In this document: positions 60,259-64,000 of the stretch, one piece after another
How the letters are laid out: every line of letters starts with the position of its first letter
Position numbering within the stretch: position 1 is the stretch's first letter
Assembly (NCBI GenBank): GCA_964391015.1
Contig: CAYMKU010000004.1
Span: 62,001-126,000 of the forward strand
Reading direction: 5' to 3'
From: XYD12-FULL-36-8 sp964391015
GTDB lineage: Bacteria > Bacteroidota > Ignavibacteria > Ignavibacteriales > Ignavibacteriaceae
Length of the DNA stretch: 64,000 bases
Program-made: the position numbers and the translations under genes
Notes under the pieces: model-generated
What the model was told of the DNA's origin: nothing
What the model saw: only the letters and a program-made list of their open reading frames with translations
The model's database searches: none

Positions 60259-61533
60259 ATGAAAAAAACATTTCTAATATTCAGTTTAGTGCTGATTGCA
60301 CAAAGTTTCATTTCATCTCAGAATATAAACGGACGATTCACATCGTCCGTTTATAGTTTTGAGCGGTTCAGCGTCAAAAATATTTCCAATACCTATTTGC
60401 GAGCTTATGAACTCCTAAATCTTAACTTTAATCGAGAAAATTTTTTCCTTAGAACGTCTTTTAATTTTGAAAGTGATATTTCCAAGGATCTTAAAACTGA
60501 TCCACGATTCAGAGTTTACAACTTCTTTTTAGAAGGAAGAGATGTATTTGATATACTAACTTTTCGATTAGGACGACAATCAATGATTAATAATGTCGTT
60601 GGCGGTTTGTTTGACGGTGTGAATGTCACTCTTTCTAAAGGCAAATTTAAATGCAATGCTTATTACGGTGGCAATGTGCCTGCCTATCAAAAATTTGAAT
60701 TAACCGATGATTGGGAACATGATTTTATTGCAGGTGGAAAATTAACATCGACTGCACTTAAGAATTTTAGAATCTCCGTCGGATATGTTAATAAAAACTT
60801 TAAACCTCAAGAGTATAATGCGTTGAGATTATCTGAAGATTTAATAAATCCAATTACAGTTTTAATTAGGAATAAATCTAATCAATATCAATATGCAAGT
60901 GCAGAAGTCTCTTACGACATGAAAAATTATTTTTCAGTTGACACACGCTACGACTATGATATTAATTATATGAAGACTTCTAAAGTTGAGTTATTTGGTA
61001 ATTACGAGCAAATAAAAAATTTGAGATTAAATATTTATTATAACTACCGAGAACCAAAAGTAAGATACAATTCCATTTTTTCTGTATTCGATTACGGAAA
61101 CACCCAAGAGATTGAAGCAGGAGGTGATTACAACCTCTGCAAGGATTTCAATATCTCCGGGAAATATGGCTATGTAAAATACAAAGATGAAAATTCCCAG
61201 CGTGCTACGATTGGATTGAGCACTAATTATGGAAACATTTCTTACAGAAAAGGAATGGGGTATTCTGGCGAACAGGATGCCATATCGGCATATACAGCTT
61301 ATTCCTTTTTGAACGGTTTCATCACACCCTCAGTTGGTTTATCTTTCACTTCCTACAAACTTTCAAAGGACAGCGAGAAAAATAACCTCATAACTCTACT
61401 CGCTGGTTGTAATGTAAGACCATTCAGAACACTGTCATTTGACCTGCAAGGACAATTCATGAACAATAAAATCTATAAAAACGACTATAGATTTTTATTT
61501 AAACTAAACTATTGGTTCAACACAAATTTATAA
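60259..61533 (+). CDS. outer-membrane beta-barrel of a porin-cytochrome locus
   Basis: 424 residues with signal peptide (KKTFLIFSLVLIAQSFISSQ). The mature protein is nearly all alternating strands with aromatic girdles (FNRENFFLRTSFNFES, VYNFFLEGRDVFDILTFRLG, VELFGNYEQIKNLRLNIYYN, TIGLSTNYGNISYRKGMG), ending FKLNYWFNTNL. No haem site. By position between a small periplasmic cytochrome and two large multihaem cytochromes it matches the porin of an electron conduit. Eight bases separate it from the next gene. Confidence 0.75.
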   Translation: MKKTFLIFSLVLIAQSFISSQNINGRFTSSVYSFERFSVKNISNTYLRAYELLNLNFNRENFFLRTSFNFESDISKDLKTDPRFRVYNFFLEGRDVFDILTFRLGRQSMINNVVGGLFDGVNVTLSKGKFKCNAYYGGNVPAYQKFELTDDWEHDFIAGGKLTSTALKNFRISVGYVNKNFKPQEYNALRLSEDLINPITVLIRNKSNQYQYASAEVSYDMKNYFSVDTRYDYDINYMKTSKVELFGNYEQIKNLRLNIYYNYREPKVRYNSIFSVFDYGNTQEIEAGGDYNLCKDFNISGKYGYVKYKDENSQRATIGLSTNYGNISYRKGMGYSGEQDAISAYTAYSFLNGFITPSVGLSFTSYKLSKDSEKNNLITLLAGCNVRPFRTLSFDLQGQFMNNKIYKNDYRFLFKLNYWFNTNL

Positions 61534-61541
61534 GCTGAAAT

Positions 61542-62765
61542 ATGAAGTTAAAATATTACTATCTCTCATTATTGCTTACGTTATCTGTCATTTTAATCTT
61601 CTCAGCATTCTCAACCAACCAGAGTTTTATTTTTTCAGATAATAAAGAAGTAATAAAATTTTCACACAAGCTGCATGCTGAACAAACTGATTGTAAAAGC
61701 TGTCACTCAGCAGTTGCTAACAGCATATCTTTGAATGATCGCTTGCTTCCGAATCATGATAACTGCAAAGAGTGTCATGACGTGGAAGATGATACTCAAT
61801 GTTCAACTTGTCACTTCGAAGGAAAATTCGAAGCACTTGTTCAGTCTAAATCAGCATTGATTTTCAATCACAAATTCCACATCGTAGAAAAAAAAGTAGA
61901 ATGCCAGACTTGTCATAATGGATTAGAAACAATTGCTTATAGTTCTGAACTTCCTAACCCTAACCCGGCGATGGAAGATTGTTACACGTGCCATAACAAT
62001 AAATCATTTGCATCAAATACTTGTGAATCGTGCCACATCTCAACAGCTAATTTAATTCCACAAGACCATAGAAGTGCAGCTTACATTAGCTCACATAAAT
62101 TTGCTGCAAAAAGTATTGATGCTAATTGCCAGATGTGTCATAGCATAAACAACAATTCATGCCAGGAATGCCACGCCGCAACTACGGGAATTACAGAGAC
62201 AAACACTGAATCTGATTTCTATCAACCATATTTGCCAAGCACATTTACTGATGGTGCCCAACAGCAACAGATCACTCGTGCCCATGAATTAAATTACCGA
62301 TTTATTCACGGAATGGATGCAAAGGGCAAAACAAGTGAATGCCAAAGCTGTCACCAAATCGAAACTTTCTGTGGAAGTTGTCATCAATCTAAAGAAAGAG
62401 ATTTTGCTCTTGGTGGAATCCTTCCAACCTCTCATATGAAAGCAGATTTTTCAACAATAGGAGCGGGAACTGGTGGCGGTGAACATGCTATATTAGCAAG
62501 AAGAGACATTGAAAGCTGCATTTCCTGTCATGATGTACAGGGAGCAGATCCAACATGTATAACTTGCCATCTCGATAGTGATGGAATTAAAGGAACAAAC
62601 CCCAAAACTCATCCTACTGGATTTATGAGAAATGAAGAGGATGGCGATTGGCACCATGATCAAGGTTCAATTTGTTTTAATTGTCATACAAGTGCCTCAC
62701 CAAATTCTATTCCTGGAGTTGGTTTCTGCGGTTATTGCCACGGTTCTAAACATGGTGAAAATTAA
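61542..62765 (+). CDS. 14-haem cytochrome c
   Basis: 407 residues. N-terminal hydrophobic signal (LSLLLTLSVILIFSAFS). I count fourteen CXXCH sites, from CKSCH and CKECH to CFNCH and CGYCH, in a chain with many extra His for distal ligation (FSHKLHAEQ, FNHKFHIVEKK, RAHELNYRFIHG). The first half resembles class III/c7 repeats with H-x-x-H before CXXCH. Likely periplasmic partner inside or beneath the barrel. Ends four bases before the ATG of the next cytochrome. Confidence 0.9.
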   Translation: MKLKYYYLSLLLTLSVILIFSAFSTNQSFIFSDNKEVIKFSHKLHAEQTDCKSCHSAVANSISLNDRLLPNHDNCKECHDVEDDTQCSTCHFEGKFEALVQSKSALIFNHKFHIVEKKVECQTCHNGLETIAYSSELPNPNPAMEDCYTCHNNKSFASNTCESCHISTANLIPQDHRSAAYISSHKFAAKSIDANCQMCHSINNNSCQECHAATTGITETNTESDFYQPYLPSTFTDGAQQQQITRAHELNYRFIHGMDAKGKTSECQSCHQIETFCGSCHQSKERDFALGGILPTSHMKADFSTIGAGTGGGEHAILARRDIESCISCHDVQGADPTCITCHLDSDGIKGTNPKTHPTGFMRNEEDGDWHHDQGSICFNCHTSASPNSIPGVGFCGYCHGSKHGEN

Positions 62766-62769
62766 TGGA

Positions 62770-64000
62770 ATGAATATGAAAAAGATAATCACTTTAGTTT
62801 GTTTCGTATTTATAACTTCGTTGATCTTAGTAAGCTGCAGCGAATTGGAAAATAACATCACCTCCGTGACCAAACCAAGTGTCCATGGAGAAGGTGCACT
62901 AAATATCAACTCACCAAATTTTCATGGCAATTATTTCGATAAAATGAAATTTAGAGATTGTCAAAATTGCCATGCTAAAAATTTCCAGGGCGGCTTAACC
63001 CCTGTAAATTGCGGTGATGTAAATTGTCATCCGGCAATAAAAATTCACGCCGATTCCTCCGGTGTAATGAACCCAAATTCATCTAACTTCCATGGCAGAT
63101 ATTTATTAAAGAATCCATTTATAGATTGTCAGCAATGTCACGGAGGAAATTTTGCAGGCGGAACAAACAGCCCATCGTGTGTAACTTGTCACTCTTCAAT
63201 CGCAATACATCAAGCTGGATTAGTTGATACTGCCTCAGCAGGTTTTCATGGTAAGAATCCTCTATCAAAACAGTTTACATCCTGTCAGCAATGTCATGGG
63301 GCTAATTTCGCTGGAGGTATAAGCAGTCCTTCGTGTGTTACATGCCATTCTGCAATAAATGTACATAAAGATGGGATACAGGACACAACTTCTGCTAATT
63401 TTCATGGTAAATATCCTCTGCCAAATGGCTTGAGCGATTGTCGAGGGTGTCATGGACAAAACTTCACCGGTGGTTATAACAGTCCTTCTTGCGTAACATG
63501 CCATTCATCCATAACAGTTCACAAGGCTGGAATTATAGATACTGCATCAGCAAATTTCCACGGGAAAAATCCGCTGAGCGGCAACTTCAGCAATTGCCAA
63601 CAATGCCATGGTGAAAATTTTACTGGTGGTAACTTGAGCCCTTCATGCGCAACCTGTCACTCTGCAATAAAAGTACATAAAATTGGCATCGTTGATCCAG
63701 GTTCCCCAAATTTTCATGGGAAATATCCCTTAGCCAATGGATTAAGTGATTGCCGACAGTGCCATGGACAAAATTTAACTGGTGGTAATTTAAGCCCTAC
63801 TTGTGCAACTTGTCATTCGGCTATCATTGTACATAAACCAGGAATCATTGATCCATCATCACCAGATTTTCATGGAAAAAATTCGTTGACTGGTAACTTC
63901 AGTAATTGCCAGCAGTGCCATGGAGAAAATTTCTCTGGTGGTAACTTGAGTCCCTCATGTGCAACATGTCATTCGGCAATAAAAGTGCACAAGACAGGCA
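62770..64000 (+). CDS. lipoprotein multihaem cytochrome with 52-residue repeats (partial)
   Basis: Runs off the right edge with no stop seen. Start ATG 62770 (or 62776). Signal KKIITLVCFVFITSLILVSC gives a lipobox with Cys, then SELENN. After a short region with CQNCH and an atypical CX4CH (CGDVNCH) the protein becomes tandem units of 52 residues, each of the form FHG(K)xPLxxxxxxCxxCHGxNFxGGxxSPSCxTCHSxIxVHKxGIxD with two haem sites. Thirteen CXXCH plus one CX4CH are seen in this part. A surface-exposed cytochrome on the outer face is the natural reading (inference). Confidence 0.88.
   Translation, partial: MNMKKIITLVCFVFITSLILVSCSELENNITSVTKPSVHGEGALNINSPNFHGNYFDKMKFRDCQNCHAKNFQGGLTPVNCGDVNCHPAIKIHADSSGVMNPNSSNFHGRYLLKNPFIDCQQCHGGNFAGGTNSPSCVTCHSSIAIHQAGLVDTASAGFHGKNPLSKQFTSCQQCHGANFAGGISSPSCVTCHSAINVHKDGIQDTTSANFHGKYPLPNGLSDCRGCHGQNFTGGYNSPSCVTCHSSITVHKAGIIDTASANFHGKNPLSGNFSNCQQCHGENFTGGNLSPSCATCHSAIKVHKIGIVDPGSPNFHGKYPLANGLSDCRQCHGQNLTGGNLSPTCATCHSAIIVHKPGIIDPSSPDFHGKNSLTGNFSNCQQCHGENFSGGNLSPSCATCHSAIKVHKTG
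63091..64000 (+). repeat. 156-bp tandem repeats in the multihaem cytochrome gene
   Basis: The FHG codons lie at 63091, 63247, 63403, 63559, 63715 and 63871, always 156 bases apart (168 for the first, at 62923). Units alternate between a NPLS..NF-type and a YPL.NGLSD-type, giving a 312-bp double repeat. The array continues past the window. Confidence 0.9.

Noticed and set aside
62697..63504. Minus-strand frames opposite the cytochrome genes
   Set aside because: They mirror the repeated haem motifs of the plus-strand gene and lack starts and domains.

Overview
The window looks like one chromosomal stretch of an AT-rich, Gram-negative member of the Bacteroidota/Chlorobi/Ignavibacteriota group, most likely Ignavibacteria. 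The main clue is the type IX C-terminal sorting domain of the protein at 2.1-4.9 kb (QNYPNPFNP motif near the C-terminus), together with PorV-like, gliding/CHU_C-like and DUF4296-type proteins. Multihaem cytochromes at the right end suggest respiration on extracellular or insoluble acceptors. The scaffold carries a 100-N gap (59504-59603) with an identical 55-bp sequence on each side, so this is a draft, probably metagenomic, assembly. I saw no tRNA, rRNA or CRISPR.

Layout. 0-2 kb: a PLP sulfur-amino-acid enzyme (cut by the window edge), fmt and def. 2.1-20.4 kb, all minus strand: thirteen tightly spaced envelope genes ending at a terminator (2026-2052). In order of transcription these are a CHU_C/FlgD-like surface protein, a PorV-like barrel, a 1000-residue outer-membrane barrel, a 1047-residue TPR protein, a TonB-like anchor fused to DUF4159, ExbB, two ExbD, a PstS-like lipoprotein, a second DUF4159 lipoprotein, a DUF5683-like protein, a small lipoprotein and a type IX cargo protein. 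This looks like a proton-motive-force-driven envelope machine of unknown purpose. 20.5-29 kb: peptidases (M29, PepD), two duplicated outer-membrane proteins, an MFS and an OPT transporter. 29-32.5 kb: arsenic operon arsR-arsC-acr3-arsM plus a TIGR02757 gene, with a clear promoter/operator. 32.5-37.3 kb: a type I-like restriction cassette without a separate hsdR (nuclease-methylase fusion, Bro-N protein, HsdS), bracketed by a 28-nt direct repeat.

37.3-43 kb: ten small minus-strand genes, mostly secreted NTF2-like/DUF4440 proteins, cytosolic dimeric alpha-beta-barrel proteins (GYD, ABM, NIPSNAP-like) and a cupin, with two broken or marginal short genes. 43.2-44.7 kb: an M23 peptidase and a membrane protein. 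44.77-45.82 kb: a non-coding element with 59-bp inverted ends enclosing about 35 in-phase degenerate 21-bp units; I regard this as the most unusual non-coding object here. 45.8-59.2 kb: a lipoprotein, a cluster of hairpins, then mostly housekeeping metabolism (FAD dehydrogenase, SDR, MarC, acetate kinase, hydroxyacyl-CoA dehydrogenase, RecQ, rhomboid, Pgk, GAPDH) and a MORN-type lipoprotein.

59.7-64 kb, plus strand: tetrahaem cytochrome, outer-membrane barrel, 14-haem cytochrome and a lipoprotein cytochrome made of exact 156-bp tandem repeats that runs off the window. The order and predicted locations fit a porin-cytochrome electron conduit across the outer membrane.
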